A stretch of 64,000 nucleotides of DNA from Falsiroseomonas ponticola (GTDB lineage Bacteria > Pseudomonadota > Alphaproteobacteria > Acetobacterales > Acetobacteraceae): positions 124,001-188,000 of the forward strand of contig NZ_JAERQN010000001.1 of the NCBI RefSeq assembly GCF_016805305.1, written 5' to 3'. The notes under the pieces are model-generated. The model did not search any database and had not been told where the DNA came from. It was given only the letters and a program-made list of their open reading frames with translations. The position numbers and the translations under genes are program-made. Positions 1 to 9,030 of the stretch are shown here, piece by piece; the first letter of the stretch is position 1; each line of letters opens with the position of its first letter.

Positions 1-652
1 AGGCGGCCGTGAAGCGTTCGGGCATGTGCTGGACGATCACGATGCCGGGGCTGTCCGGCGGCAGCGCCTGCAGCACCATCGCCAGCGATTCCGTGCCCCC
101 GGTGGAGGCGCCGATGCAGACCACGCGTTCCGTCGTGCGCACCATGGCGCGGCTGACGGGCGGCGGCAGCATCGCATCCGCGCTCAGCTTGCGTTCCACC
201 GTCGTGCTGGGCGCGCCCGCCATCCGCCGGCCGGGCCGCGCCCGCGCCGCCGCCCGCACCGCATCGCAGACCCGGATGCCGGATTCGAGCAGGAAATGCG
301 CGGTATCCACCCGCGGCTTGGCGATGATGTCCACCGCGCCCGCATCCATCGCGTGCAGCAGCGTCTCCGACCCCTCCTCCGCCAGGGAGGAGCAGATGAT
401 GACCGGCACCGGGCGCTGCGCCATGATGCGGCGCAGGAAGGTGATGCCGTCCATGCGCGGCATCTCGATGTCCAGGATGATGACGTCGGGCATTTCCTGC
501 TGGATGCGCTGCGCGGCGAAGAAGGGGTCCTGCGCCGTGCCCATCACCTCGATATCCGGGGCATCGGCGATGACGCGCGTCAGCGCCTGGCGCACCGCCG
601 CGCTGTCATCGACGATGAGAACGCGGATCGGCTTGCCGGAACGCGCCGTCAT
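1..652 (-). CDS. cheB: CheB chemotaxis response regulator / protein-glutamate methylesterase (partial, 3' end off window)
   Basis: Removes methyl groups from receptor glutamates and so resets chemoreceptors during adaptation; cytoplasmic. The visible 217 residues hold a complete receiver domain (acidic pair D15-D16, phosphoacceptor D61 in [10 protein letters not shown], Lys in IIAKP) and the start of the methylesterase domain with the nucleophile Ser motif GASTGG and the catalytic His motif QHMPE. The last third, including the catalytic Asp, lies beyond base 1. Its ATG overlaps the cheR stop codon by 4 bases (ATGA at 649-652), so it is translationally coupled as the last visible gene of the chemotaxis operon. 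Confidence 0.96.
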   Translation of the reverse strand, partial: MTARSGKPIRVLIVDDSAAVRQALTRVIADAPDIEVMGTAQDPFFAAQRIQQEMPDVIILDIEMPRMDGITFLRRIMAQRPVPVIICSSLAEEGSETLLHAMDAGAVDIIAKPRVDTAHFLLESGIRVCDAVRAAARARPGRRMAGAPSTTVERKLSADAMLPPPVSRAMVRTTERVVCIGASTGGTESLAMVLQALPPDSPGIVIVQHMPERFTAA

Positions 653-1497
653 GCCCTTCCCTCCTCCCGCTGCCAGATGGTGGACATCACGCTCCGCACC
701 CCGCGCAGCGTGGCGCCCGCGGCGGTTTCCGAATGGCCGACGATGAGGAAGCCGCCGGGGCGCAGATGCGCGGCCAGCCGTGCCAGCACCGCTTCCTGCG
801 TGGGCCGTTCGAAGTAGATCAGCACGTTGCGGCAGAAGATCACGTCGATGTCGCCATCCACCGCGTAGCTGGTCTCCATCAGGTTCAGCAGCTGGAAGGC
901 GGTGGCGGCGCGCAGTTCCGGCACGATCCGGCATTCCGCCCGCGCGGGATCGCGATGCCGCATCACGTAGCGGCGGCGCAGCGCCGGCGGCACCGGGGCC
1001 ATCGCCTCCTCCGGATAGATGCCGCGGCGCGCCACCTCCAGCACCTGGCTCGAGATGTCGGTGCCGAGGATGCGGAAGCCCGAGGCGATGCGCCCTTCCA
1101 GCGCCAGCTCCGCCAGCACCATCGCGATGGTATAGGCCTCCGCCCCCGTGGAGGCGGCGGCCGACCACATCTTCAGCGGCCGCCCCGCGCGCGGCCGTTC
1201 CATCAGCTTCGGCACGGCGACCCGCGCCAGGAAGTCGAAATGCTCGGCTTCCCGGAAGAAATCGGTCTTGTTCGTCGTCACCATGTCGATGACGTGCTGG
1301 TATTCCGTCTCCAGCAGCCCGTCATCGAACAGCGCGCCGCAATACTCGTCGACATCCATGATGCCGAGGCTGCGCGCGCGCTTGCGCAGCCGCCCCTCCA
1401 CCATGGTGCGCTTCACCGCGGGAAGCTTGATGCCGATGTCGCGCTCGATCAGCCCCGCCACCTGGCGGAAGCGGCGGTCGCTCAGGATGTCCGCCAT
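649..1497 (-). CDS. cheR: CheR chemotaxis protein methyltransferase
   Basis: S-adenosylmethionine-dependent methylation of receptor glutamates, the partner activity to CheB. The product of 282 residues is the usual length: an N-terminal helical domain ([17 protein letters not shown]) followed by the Rossmann methyltransferase domain with the SAM-binding stretch [16 protein letters not shown], and the late motifs [12 protein letters not shown] and GHSE. I chose the ATG at 1497, where MADILSDRR begins and CheR homology starts. A longer reading from 1548 would overlap cheW by about 47 bases and adds no recognisable sequence. The start lies 4 bases past the cheW stop, and the end overlaps cheB. 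Confidence 0.95.
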   Translation of the reverse strand: MADILSDRRFRQVAGLIERDIGIKLPAVKRTMVEGRLRKRARSLGIMDVDEYCGALFDDGLLETEYQHVIDMVTTNKTDFFREAEHFDFLARVAVPKLMERPRAGRPLKMWSAAASTGAEAYTIAMVLAELALEGRIASGFRILGTDISSQVLEVARRGIYPEEAMAPVPPALRRRYVMRHRDPARAECRIVPELRAATAFQLLNLMETSYAVDGDIDVIFCRNVLIYFERPTQEAVLARLAAHLRPGGFLIVGHSETAAGATLRGVRSVMSTIWQREEGRA

Positions 1498-1501
1498 GTG
1501 G

Positions 1502-1984
1502 TCAGGCGGCCAGCGCCGGATCGTCCAGCAGCAGCGCCGCGCCTTCATCCGCGCCGATCAGCCGCGGCATGTCCAGCACGACCACGAAGGCGCCGGCGCG
1601 CCGGCCGATGCCGCGGATGCAGTCGGACCGCCACCGCCGGCCGATATCCGGCGCGGGCTCCGACTGCGCCGCATCCAGGCTCGTCACCTCGAACACCCGG
1701 TCCACCAGCAGGCCGATGCGCAGGCGCCGGCCATCGAGGTCCAGTTCGAGCACCAGGATGCGCGTCACCTGGCTCGGCTCCGCCACCGGCAGGCCGAGCA
1801 GGCGGCGCAGATCGACGACGGGCACGCTGTGCCCCCGCACATCGGTCAGGCCGAGGAAGCTGGCCGGGGCATGGGGCAGGCGCGCGATCGGCCGCAGGTC
1901 CAGGATTTCCTGCACCTGGGCGACGGGAATGGCGAAGATCTCCGCCGCCGCGCCCAGGGTGACGTACTGGTCATGCTCCGCCAT
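1502..1984 (-). CDS. cheW: CheW-type coupling protein (copy 1)
   Basis: Scaffold joining chemoreceptors to the CheA kinase. At 160 residues it is a single CheW domain: YVTLGAAAEIFAIPVAQVQEIL at the N-terminus, the conserved ligand-facing segment GLTDVRGHSVPVVDLRRLLG, and LVDRVFEVTSL in the second barrel. It sits directly behind the first receptor gene, 7 bases from that stop codon. A second, diverged cheW lies at 5567-6019, so the operon carries one CheW before and one after the receptor pair. This may mean separate pairing with different receptors, which is inference. Confidence 0.93.
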   Translation of the reverse strand: MAEHDQYVTLGAAAEIFAIPVAQVQEILDLRPIARLPHAPASFLGLTDVRGHSVPVVDLRRLLGLPVAEPSQVTRILVLELDLDGRRLRIGLLVDRVFEVTSLDAAQSEPAPDIGRRWRSDCIRGIGRRAGAFVVVLDMPRLIGADEGAALLLDDPALAA

Positions 1985-1991
1985 CGCCGCC

Positions 1992-2900
1992 TCAGTGCCG
2001 CTGGAATTCGGCGTCGAGGCTGTCGCCCGCGCTCATGTTGAGGGCGAAGCCGTTACCGTTGGCGCGGCCCGCCACGCGGATGGGCTTGGCCTTGGCCGGC
2101 GCCTCGCGCCGCGGCGCGGGCTTGGCCTGCGGGCGGGCGAAGGAGACGGGGCGCTGTTCCGCCACCGCCGCCGCGCGCGGCACCTCCGCCTCCCCCAGCC
2201 GGAAATAGGCGATGGTGGATTGCAGCACTTCCGCCTGGGTGGACAGTTCCTCCGACGTCGCGGAGACCTCCTCCGACGCGCTCGCATTCTGCTGCGTCAC
2301 CTTGTCCAGCTGCTGGATCGCCTGGTTGATCTGCCCGGCGCCCAGATCCTGCTCCCGGCACGCCGCGTTGATCTCGTCCACCAGCTCCGCCGTCCGCTTG
2401 ATGTCCGGCACCAGGCGCTGCAGCATCTCGCCCGCCTCCTGCGCCGTCTTCACCGTGGTGGAGGACAGCGTGCTGATCTCCGCCGCCGCCGCCTGGCTGC
2501 GCTCCGCCAGCTTGCGCACCTCGCTCGCCACCACCGCGAAGCCCTTGCCGTGTTCGCCCGCGCGCGCCGCTTCCACCGCCGCGTTCAGCGCCAGCAGGTC
2601 CGTCTGCCGCGCGATCTCCTGCACGATGTTGATCTTCTCCGCGATGCTCTGCATCGCGACCACCGCCTGGACCACGGCCGCGCCGCTGCGCTCCGCATCC
2701 TCCGCCGCCTGGCGCGCGATCTTCTCCGTCTGGCTGGCGTTCTCGGCGCTCTGCTTGATGTTCGCCGCCATCTCCTCCATCGAGGCCGAGGCCTCCTCGG
2801 CGGAGGAAGCCTGCTCCGTCGCACCCTGCGCCAGCTGCTCGGAGGAGGAGGCGAGTTCCTGGCTGCCGGACGCCACGTTCTGCGCCGCCGTCGAGGCCTC
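1992..2900 (-). repeat. Near-identical 909-bp direct repeat, copy A (receptor signalling domain)
   Basis: This stretch aligns without gaps to 3846-4754 at a constant offset of 1854 bases. By eye the segment from about 2295 to 2900 shows no mismatch, and the remaining 300 bases near the gene end differ at scattered sites. Identity stops abruptly at 2900/4754, where the two receptors diverge completely. The pattern indicates recent tandem duplication or gene conversion. Confidence 0.9.
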
Positions 2901-3797
2901 GCTCACCACGGCGCGCAGCTTCGCCAGCATGCGTTCCAGCGACTGGCCCATCACGTCCTTGTCGGAGAGCGGCTTCGCCACCACGGCCAGGTTGCCCTGC
3001 GCGATCTCCTCCGCCACCGCGGCGGTGGCGCGCAGACCCTCCGTCATGCGGTCCATCGCGACGATCAGGTCCTTGATCTCGTCATTGGTGGTGACATTCG
3101 CCTTCTGGCTGAGGTCGCCGATCGCCACGGCCTGGGCCACGGCCACCGCCTGGCCGAGGCCACGGCTGATGGCGAGCGCGATCCAGATGGCGGAGGCCGC
3201 GGCGATCAGCAGCACGACGAGGCCGATCGACAGCAGCAGGACCTTGGTATCCTGCGCATCCGTGGTCGCTTCCGCGCGCGCTTCGCGCATCATGCGCTGG
3301 TTGATGGTGATGACCTGGCCCAGGCGGTCGAGCATCTCGACCACGTTCTGGCGGGCCGCGCCCATGGACAGCGCCTCGGCCTGCGCATCGTCGCCGGCCA
3401 GCATGAATTCCCGCATCCGGTCCTGCAGGGTGATGTATTGCTGCAGCGCCGCCCGCGCCGCCACCCAATGCGGCCGGCCTTCCGCCGAAGCCACCGCGAT
3501 GGCGGCGTCGAAAGCCTGCAGCAGCGCCTGCCGCCGCTGGTCCATCTCGGCAGCCTGGCGCTCCACCGAGGGGCGGTCATTGGCCAGGACCATGTTCTTC
3601 TCGGCCCGCACGAGCAGCAGCGCTTCCGACTGGAGAGTCAGCGCCCGCTGGACGCGCACGACGGATCCATCCAGCGTGCCTTCGTAGTTGGCGGTGATCG
3701 ACGACAGCTTGAACAGGCCGAGGCCGACCATGCCGGCGAGCATGAGCAGGAGGAAACCAAAGGCCGCGAAGAGCTTCGCCTTGATGGTCGCGCGCAT
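1992..3797 (-). CDS. Methyl-accepting chemotaxis protein with four-helix-bundle sensor and tandem HAMP
   Basis: Inner-membrane chemoreceptor of 601 residues. TM1 is near residues 8-30, a periplasmic four-helix sensor spans about 31-185, and TM2 is near 186-210. A HAMP domain follows, then a second HAMP-like stretch ([20 protein letters not shown], about 261-300) that the neighbouring receptor lacks. The cytoplasmic signalling domain carries the highly conserved hairpin tip [20 protein letters not shown] and methylation-helix heptads. The C-terminus ends ...SLDAEFQRH without an NWETF-type CheR tether. Its signalling half is almost identical to that of the next receptor at both DNA and protein level. 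Confidence 0.95.
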   Translation of the reverse strand: MRATIKAKLFAAFGFLLLMLAGMVGLGLFKLSSITANYEGTLDGSVVRVQRALTLQSEALLLVRAEKNMVLANDRPSVERQAAEMDQRRQALLQAFDAAIAVASAEGRPHWVAARAALQQYITLQDRMREFMLAGDDAQAEALSMGAARQNVVEMLDRLGQVITINQRMMREARAEATTDAQDTKVLLLSIGLVVLLIAAASAIWIALAISRGLGQAVAVAQAVAIGDLSQKANVTTNDEIKDLIVAMDRMTEGLRATAAVAEEIAQGNLAVVAKPLSDKDVMGQSLERMLAKLRAVVSEASTAAQNVASGSQELASSSEQLAQGATEQASSAEEASASMEEMAANIKQSAENASQTEKIARQAAEDAERSGAAVVQAVVAMQSIAEKINIVQEIARQTDLLALNAAVEAARAGEHGKGFAVVASEVRKLAERSQAAAAEISTLSSTTVKTAQEAGEMLQRLVPDIKRTAELVDEINAACREQDLGAGQINQAIQQLDKVTQQNASASEEVSATSEELSTQAEVLQSTIAYFRLGEAEVPRAAAVAEQRPVSFARPQAKPAPRREAPAKAKPIRVAGRANGNGFALNMSAGDSLDAEFQRH

Positions 3798-3845
3798 GGT
3801 GCTGGTCTTTCTCCGTTGTCGATCGAATGACGGAAGGGGTGCGGC

Positions 3846-4754
3846 TCAGTGTCGCTGGAATTCGGCGTCGAGGCTGTCGCCCGCGCTCATGTTGAGGGCG
3901 AAGCCATTGCCGTTGGCGCGGCCCGCCACGCGGATGGGCTTGGCCTTGGCCGGCGCCTCGCGCCGCGGCGCGGGCCTGACCTGGGGGCGGGCGAAGGAAA
4001 CGGGGCGCTGTTCCGCGACCGGTGGCACGCGCGGCGCCTCCGCCTCCCCCAGCCGGAAATAGGCGATGGTGGATTGCAGCACCTCCGCCTGGGTGGACAG
4101 CTCCTCCGACGTCGCGGAGACCTCCTCCGACGCGCTGGCGTTCTGCTGCGTCACCTTGTCCAGCTGCTGGATCGCCTGGTTGATCTGCCCGGCGCCCAGA
4201 TCCTGCTCCCGGCACGCCGCGTTGATCTCGTCCACCAGCTCCGCCGTCCGCTTGATGTCCGGCACCAGGCGCTGCAGCATCTCGCCCGCCTCCTGCGCCG
4301 TCTTCACCGTGGTGGAGGACAGCGTGCTGATCTCCGCCGCCGCCGCCTGGCTGCGCTCCGCCAGCTTGCGCACCTCGCTCGCCACCACCGCGAAGCCCTT
4401 GCCGTGTTCGCCCGCGCGCGCCGCTTCCACCGCCGCGTTCAGCGCCAGCAGGTCCGTCTGCCGCGCGATCTCCTGCACGATGTTGATCTTCTCCGCGATG
4501 CTCTGCATCGCGACCACCGCCTGGACCACGGCCGCGCCGCTGCGCTCCGCATCCTCCGCCGCCTGGCGCGCGATCTTCTCCGTCTGGCTGGCGTTCTCGG
4601 CGCTCTGCTTGATGTTCGCCGCCATCTCCTCCATCGAGGCCGAGGCCTCCTCGGCGGAGGAAGCCTGCTCCGTCGCACCCTGCGCCAGCTGCTCGGAGGA
4701 GGAGGCGAGTTCCTGGCTGCCGGACGCCACGTTCTGCGCCGCCGTCGAGGCCTC
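3846..4754 (-). repeat. Near-identical 909-bp direct repeat, copy B (receptor signalling domain)
   Basis: Partner of 1992-2900. The shared stretch encodes the kinase-control hairpin, both methylation helices and the C-terminal tail. Because the copies lie in direct orientation 1854 bases apart, recombination between them would delete one sensor region and leave a single chimeric receptor. Confidence 0.9.
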
Positions 4755-5534
4755 CGTCACGATCTTGCGCAGCGCCGTGTTCATCCGCGTCATCGCGTTG
4801 ACGAGGTCCTTGATCTCGTCGTTGCTGCGCTGGTCCACCGTATGGCTCAGGTCGCCGCCGGCGATGGCATCCGCCATGCCCACCGCCTTGCGCAGGCCGT
4901 TGGCGATGGACAGCGCGATCCAGACCGCGGCGCCGATCGCGACCAGCAGCGCGGCGCCCGCGGCCAGAAGCAGCGCCATCCGCGTCTCGGCTTGCGTCTC
5001 CATCGCTTCCGCGCGCTCGGCGCGCAGCAGCTCGGCATTGATGCCGATGACCTGCTGGAGGCGATCCATCATCGCCGTCACATGGCCGCGCGCGGCGCCA
5101 GTGGACAGCGTCGCCGCCTGCGCCGCATCGCCGGCGCGCACCAGGTCGCGGATCTGGTCCTGCGCCTGGATATACTGCAGGAGTGAGGCCCGCACCTCGA
5201 TCCAGCGCGGGCGCCCGTTCTCCGATGCCCTCGCGATGGCATAGTCGATCGCCGCCAGCAGCGCCTGCCGGCGCTGCTCCATTTCCGCGACGAACTGGTC
5301 GGATTGCGCGCGGGTCGGCGCCACGATCACGTTCTTCTCCGCGCGGACCAGCAGGGCCAGCTCCGACTGCACCGTCTGCGCGCGCTGGATGCGCGGCACC
5401 GCATCCTCCAGCACTGTCTCATAGGTCCGGCCGACGGAGGCGAGGCCCGTCACGCCGAAGGCAGCCATGCCTGCCATCAGCAGGATGACGCATCCGAAGG
5501 CGGCGAAGAGCTTGGTCCGTACCGTGATGCGCAT
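3846..5534 (-). CDS. Methyl-accepting chemotaxis protein with four-helix-bundle sensor and single HAMP
   Basis: Inner-membrane chemoreceptor of 562 residues, paralogue of the gene that follows it. TM1 is within about residues 8-30, a periplasmic four-helix sensor carries the shared motif [10 protein letters not shown]2 covers [21 protein letters not shown], and a single HAMP leads straight into the signalling helix. The difference in length from its neighbour is almost exactly the second HAMP. The sensor halves are only distantly similar whereas the signalling halves are nearly identical, so the two likely detect different ligands but feed the same CheA/CheW array. 48 bases separate the two receptor genes. 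Confidence 0.95.
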   Translation of the reverse strand: MRITVRTKLFAAFGCVILLMAGMAAFGVTGLASVGRTYETVLEDAVPRIQRAQTVQSELALLVRAEKNVIVAPTRAQSDQFVAEMEQRRQALLAAIDYAIARASENGRPRWIEVRASLLQYIQAQDQIRDLVRAGDAAQAATLSTGAARGHVTAMMDRLQQVIGINAELLRAERAEAMETQAETRMALLLAAGAALLVAIGAAVWIALSIANGLRKAVGMADAIAGGDLSHTVDQRSNDEIKDLVNAMTRMNTALRKIVTEASTAAQNVASGSQELASSSEQLAQGATEQASSAEEASASMEEMAANIKQSAENASQTEKIARQAAEDAERSGAAVVQAVVAMQSIAEKINIVQEIARQTDLLALNAAVEAARAGEHGKGFAVVASEVRKLAERSQAAAAEISTLSSTTVKTAQEAGEMLQRLVPDIKRTAELVDEINAACREQDLGAGQINQAIQQLDKVTQQNASASEEVSATSEELSTQAEVLQSTIAYFRLGEAEAPRVPPVAEQRPVSFARPQVRPAPRREAPAKAKPIRVAGRANGNGFALNMSAGDSLDAEFQRH

Positions 5535-5566
5535 GGGGGTGGTGTCCTTGCGTGTTGCAGGAAGGA

Positions 5567-6019
5567 TCAGTGGAGGATCTGGGCGAGGTTCGGCAGGATC
5601 AGCAGATCGTCGCCGCGCATGCCGATGCCGCGGATGAATTCGGGCCGCCAGCGGATGCCGATGCGCGGCGCCGTCTCCAGCGATGCGGGCACGATCTGCG
5701 TCACCTCGAACACCCGGTCCGCCAGGATGCCGACGGGGGTGGGCTCCCCGGCCAGGTCCAGCTCCACGACGATGATGCGCGTGTCGGTGGTGGGCGCCGT
5801 GACGGCCATGCCGAATTGCAGGCGCAGGTCGGCCAGCGGCACGATGCGGCCGCGGACATTGACGACGCCACCGACGAAGGGCCGCGCGCCCGGCACCGCC
5901 GTGATGGGCACGAGGTCCAGGATCTCCCGCACATCGGCCGCCTCGATGGCGAAGACCTCGCCCCCGATGCCGAGGGTCAGGACATCGACCGGGGTCTGGG
6001 AGGGGGTTTCCTGCGTCAT
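5567..6019 (-). CDS. cheW: CheW-type coupling protein (copy 2)
   Basis: Coupling protein of 150 residues between CheA and receptors, with the full CheW fold: [22 protein letters not shown], then [21 protein letters not shown], and [13 protein letters not shown]. The start is the ATG at 6019, whose ATGA overlaps the cheA stop. An upstream in-frame extension antisense to cheA can be ignored. It differs clearly from the CheW at 1502-1984 in sequence but keeps the same layout, including the C-terminal [14 protein letters not shown] segment (DCIRGIGRRAG in the other). Confidence 0.93.
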   Translation of the reverse strand: MTQETPSQTPVDVLTLGIGGEVFAIEAADVREILDLVPITAVPGARPFVGGVVNVRGRIVPLADLRLQFGMAVTAPTTDTRIIVVELDLAGEPTPVGILADRVFEVTQIVPASLETAPRIGIRWRPEFIRGIGMRGDDLLILPNLAQILH

Positions 6020-8040
6020 GCCGCCTGCCTCATCCGCGTCCGGCGGCCTTCCTCCTCCCCGATCTCCAGCAGGTGCGCGACATCGAGGATGAGCGCGACG
6101 CTGCCATCGCCGAGGATGGTGGCCCCGGAGAAGGTCTTCACATCCGCATGCAGCCGCGACAGCGACTTGATGACGGTCTGGTGGCTGCCGAGGATCTGGT
6201 CCACCACGACGCCCAGCCGCTGGTCGCCGGCGGTGATGATGACCACCTTCTGGTGCGGGTCGGGCGGCGTGGTGCAGCGCATCACCTCCCGCAGCCGCAG
6301 GAAGGGCACCAGCGCGCCGCGGATCTGCAGCAGGCTGTAGCCGCCGGAACGGCCATCCTCCGGCGGCGGCAGCTCCACGCATTCCTCGACGGCCGACAGC
6401 GGGATGGCGTAGCAGCCATCGCCCACGCGGACGAGCAGACCCTCGATGATCGCGAGCGTGAGCGGCAGGCGCAGCGTGACATCGGTGCCGCGGCCCGGCC
6501 GCGTCGCGATCTCGATGGAGCCGCGCAGCTGCTCCACCGTCCGCTTCACCACATCCATGCCGACGCCGCGGCCGGAGATGGCGGAGATCTCCTTCGCCGT
6601 GGAGAAGCCGGGCTGGAACAGCAGCTGGTGGATCTCATGCTCCGCCAGCCGCGCCTCGGCGCTGATCAGGCCCTTCTCGATCGCGCTCGCGCGGATGCGC
6701 TCGGCATCCAGCCCGCGCCCGTCATCGCTGACGGTCACCAGCACTTCCGCCCCGGCATGGCGCGCCGAGAGGCGGATACTGCCGGCTTCCGGCTTGCCGG
6801 CGCCGATCCGCGCGCCCGGCGCTTCAAGCCCATGGTCCACCGCGTTGCGGATCAGGTGCACCAGCGGATCGGCCAGGCGCTCGATCATGGTCTTGTCGAG
6901 CTCGGTCTCCTCGCCGCTCGTCACCAGCTCCACCGGCTTGCCGAGGTCGCGCGACAGGTCGTGCAGCAGGCGGCGGAAGCGGGTGAACAGCGATCCGATC
7001 GGCAGCATGCGGATGCTCATCGTCGTGTCGCGCAGCTCGGCCACCAGGCGGCCGATCTCCTCCGCCACCGTCGTCAGCCCGGCCTCGCCGCCCGAGGCGA
7101 TCTGGCTGAGCCGCGCATGCGCGATCACCAGCTCCCCCACCCGGTCCATCAGGGCGTCCAGCCGCTCCGCCTGCACGCGCAGGCTGCCGCCGACACGGGC
7201 GATCTCGCCCTCGCCCCGCGGCTTCTCCGCCATGGGCTGCGCGGGCGCGGGCTGGGCCGGCGTGGACGGAGCCGATGCGGGCTGCGCCGGCACGGGCGCG
7301 GCCGGCGCGGCGGCGGGCGCCTCCGCCACCGGGGTGGCCGGGGCGTCCAGCCGTTCGATCTGGATGCGCGCGTCGTCGCTGACGAAGATGAAGACTTCCT
7401 CGATGGCCGCGCGGGAACAGCGGCCCCGCAGCCGGACCTGCCAGCCGAGGTGGCAGCTCTCCGGATCGATCTCGTCGAGGGGCGGCACCGCCTCGGTCAG
7501 GGCCGTGACCGTCACGCTGCCCAGCGCGCGCAGCTCGTCGAGCATCAGCAGCGGATTGGCGCCGTTGACCAGCGCCTCCCCGCCCAGATGGAAGCGCACC
7601 AGCCACTCGGCCTCGGGCTCCGCCCCGGGCGGCTCCACCCCGGGCGGCGCGGCCGGCGCATCGGCGCCCTCCACCGCCAGGCGCAGCGCCGCCAGCAGGG
7701 CCGTGCCGCGCCCGGGCTCGGCCTCGGCGGGCGTCTCGATCAGGGCGCGGATGTGGTCGCGCGCCTCCAGCGCCGCCGCCACCAGGGCGGGGGAGCAGGG
7801 CGCCAGGCCGCTGCGCACGCGGTCGAAGGCGGTTTCGAAATCATGGACGAAGGCGGCCACCGCTTCGAAGCCGAACATGGCGCCGGAGCCCTTGATGGTG
7901 TGCAGCGCGCGGAACGCCGTATCCACCAGGCCGCGGTCATCCGGCCGCCGCCCCAGGTCCAGCAGCGCCTGCTCCAGCTGCTCCAGCAGCTCCGCCGCTT
8001 CCTGGCGGAAGATCTCCGCGGGATCGCCGGCGCCGCTCAT
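6016..8040 (-). CDS. cheA: CheA chemotaxis histidine kinase
   Basis: Autophosphorylating kinase at the centre of the array; passes phosphate to CheY and CheB. 674 residues in this order: Hpt domain with phospho-His H47 in [13 protein letters not shown]; a P2-like region (about 145-240) of the kind seen in alphaproteobacterial and Frz-type kinases; an Ala/Pro-rich linker (about 240-280); dimerisation helices; the ATPase domain with N box [13 protein letters not shown]1 VSDDGRGLD and G2 GRGVGMDVV; and a C-terminal CheW-like regulatory domain ([19 protein letters not shown]). Overlaps cheY by ATGA at 8037-8040 and the second cheW by ATGA at 6016-6019. Confidence 0.97.
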   Translation of the reverse strand: MSGAGDPAEIFRQEAAELLEQLEQALLDLGRRPDDRGLVDTAFRALHTIKGSGAMFGFEAVAAFVHDFETAFDRVRSGLAPCSPALVAAALEARDHIRALIETPAEAEPGRGTALLAALRLAVEGADAPAAPPGVEPPGAEPEAEWLVRFHLGGEALVNGANPLLMLDELRALGSVTVTALTEAVPPLDEIDPESCHLGWQVRLRGRCSRAAIEEVFIFVSDDARIQIERLDAPATPVAEAPAAAPAAPVPAQPASAPSTPAQPAPAQPMAEKPRGEGEIARVGGSLRVQAERLDALMDRVGELVIAHARLSQIASGGEAGLTTVAEEIGRLVAELRDTTMSIRMLPIGSLFTRFRRLLHDLSRDLGKPVELVTSGEETELDKTMIERLADPLVHLIRNAVDHGLEAPGARIGAGKPEAGSIRLSARHAGAEVLVTVSDDGRGLDAERIRASAIEKGLISAEARLAEHEIHQLLFQPGFSTAKEISAISGRGVGMDVVKRTVEQLRGSIEIATRPGRGTDVTLRLPLTLAIIEGLLVRVGDGCYAIPLSAVEECVELPPPEDGRSGGYSLLQIRGALVPFLRLREVMRCTTPPDPHQKVVIITAGDQRLGVVVDQILGSHQTVIKSLSRLHADVKTFSGATILGDGSVALILDVAHLLEIGEEEGRRTRMRQAA

Positions 8041-8399
8041 CCCAGCACCTTCTTGACGATGGCGAGGAGCTGCGTCTGCTCGAAGGGCTTGGTGATCCAG
8101 CCCGTCGCGCCGGCCTGCTTCGCCTCCGCCTTGCGGGTGGCGTCCGATTCCGTGGTCAGGAAGATGATCGGCACGCCCTTGTAGGCGGGCAGCTTGCGCA
8201 GTTCCCGGATGAAGGTCATGCCGTCCATCACCGGCATGTTCAGGTCCGTCACCACCATGTTCACCGGCGAAGCCTGCGCCTGGCGCAGCCCTTCCGCGCC
8301 GTCGCCGGCTTCCTTCACCTGGTAGCCGGCGCCCGACAGCGTCAGGCGGACCATCTGCCGCACGCTGGCCGAGTCATCGACGGTGAGGACGGTCTTCAT
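8037..8399 (-). CDS. cheY: CheY-type single-domain response regulator
   Basis: 120-residue receiver without an output domain. Visible residues are the acidic pair in TVDDSAS, the phosphoacceptor Asp in VVTDLNMPVMDG, the conserved Thr of FLTTES and the Lys of ITKPF. Phosphorylated by CheA, it would bind the flagellar switch or another target. The start at 8399 gives exactly one receiver domain; a longer upstream reading runs through the STAS gene in another frame. It overlaps both neighbours by ATGA. Confidence 0.95.
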   Translation of the reverse strand: MKTVLTVDDSASVRQMVRLTLSGAGYQVKEAGDGAEGLRQAQASPVNMVVTDLNMPVMDGMTFIRELRKLPAYKGVPIIFLTTESDATRKAEAKQAGATGWITKPFEQTQLLAIVKKVLG

Positions 8400-8710
8400 G
8401 CGGCGCTCCGTTCGGGGGAAGAGGTCCAGTCGCGGAAGCCGCCCTCGGCCAGGATGGCGGCGAGCGGCGGCGGCACGGGCTGGCGGAGGGAGAAGGCGAT
8501 GCCGTCCCGCTGCGCGAGGGCATGGGCGGATTCCAGCAGCTGGACGAAGCAGGTGTCGAAGGCCGTGCCATCCGCGCAATCCAGCTCCACGGCCGGGGAA
8601 GCGCGCATCGCTTCCAGCAGCGCCGCCCGGGATTCCTGGATGGTGGCGATGGTCAGGCGGCCCTGCAGCCGCAAGGGGCGCAGGGCAGGGGTTTGGGCAG
8701 GGATAGACAT
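8396..8710 (-). CDS. STAS-domain protein, first gene of the chemotaxis operon
   Basis: 104-residue single STAS domain of the anti-sigma-factor-antagonist / MlaB type, predicted to be cytoplasmic. Visible sequence includes LRLQGRLTIATIQESRAALL and the central ELDCADGTAFDTCFVQLLESA. In SpoIIAA-like antagonists the latter segment contains an Asp-Ser pair whose Ser is phosphorylated; here it reads Asp-Thr-Cys. STAS genes are common at the head of this class of che operon, where their role is poorly known. Product identity is good, function is inferred from location only. Confidence 0.8.
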   Translation of the reverse strand: MSIPAQTPALRPLRLQGRLTIATIQESRAALLEAMRASPAVELDCADGTAFDTCFVQLLESAHALAQRDGIAFSLRQPVPPPLAAILAEGGFRDWTSSPERSAA

Positions 8711-8819
8711 GTTGCGCGCCTGTCCGGAAGGGATGGCGGCACGGTATGCGGTATCGAGGTTAGCAATTCCCCAATGGGGCGCCGATCATTGCGATGACGA
8801 TCCTGCTTCGGCGCGGCGG

Positions 8820-8836
8820 TGCCCCCGCCGGGGGCA
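8820..8836. terminator. GC-rich hairpin after the leftward phthalate-type operon
   Basis: TGCCCCC - GCC - GGGGGCA forms a 7-bp stem with a 3-base loop, 2 bases past the stop codon of the 60-residue gene read leftward. No T-run follows on either strand, so rho-independent termination is possible but not certain. Confidence 0.45.
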
Positions 8837-8838
8837 GC

Positions 8839-9021
8839 CTATCGCGGGCGGCTGGCCGTGGCGGTGATGGTGGCGATCATGTCCTGCTCGGCCGCCGCCG
8901 CGCTCATGTAGCGCGGCGCCGTGGTGACGAAGGGTTCCGTCGCCTCCGCCGGCATGAAGACGGCGAGGTAGAAGAGGCCCGTCGCCGCGTCACGGGTCGC
9001 CTCGATGCGTAGCGTGGCCAT
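8839..9021 (-). CDS. Small conserved-looking protein of unknown function (60 aa)
   Basis: A 60-residue product that begins MATLRIEATRD, 9 bases after the stop of the dihydrodiol dehydrogenase gene. It has a good ribosome-binding site (GAGGAG about 7 bases before ATG) and is followed at once by a hairpin. I do not recognise the family. It has no membrane segment or signal peptide, is mixed alpha/beta in character, and ends with a short basic tail. The position as third gene behind a reductase and a dehydrogenase suggests an accessory role in that pathway, which is inference. Confidence 0.55.
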   Translation of the reverse strand: MATLRIEATRDAATGLFYLAVFMPAEATEPFVTTAPRYMSAAAAEQDMIATITATASRPR

Positions 9022-9030
9022 GCGTTCTCC

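Noticed and set aside
1569..3830. Rightward 753-residue open frame antisense to the first chemoreceptor and cheW
   Set aside because: Rich in Arg/His/Leu with no motif; it is an expected antisense shadow in high-GC DNA opposite genes with clear homology.
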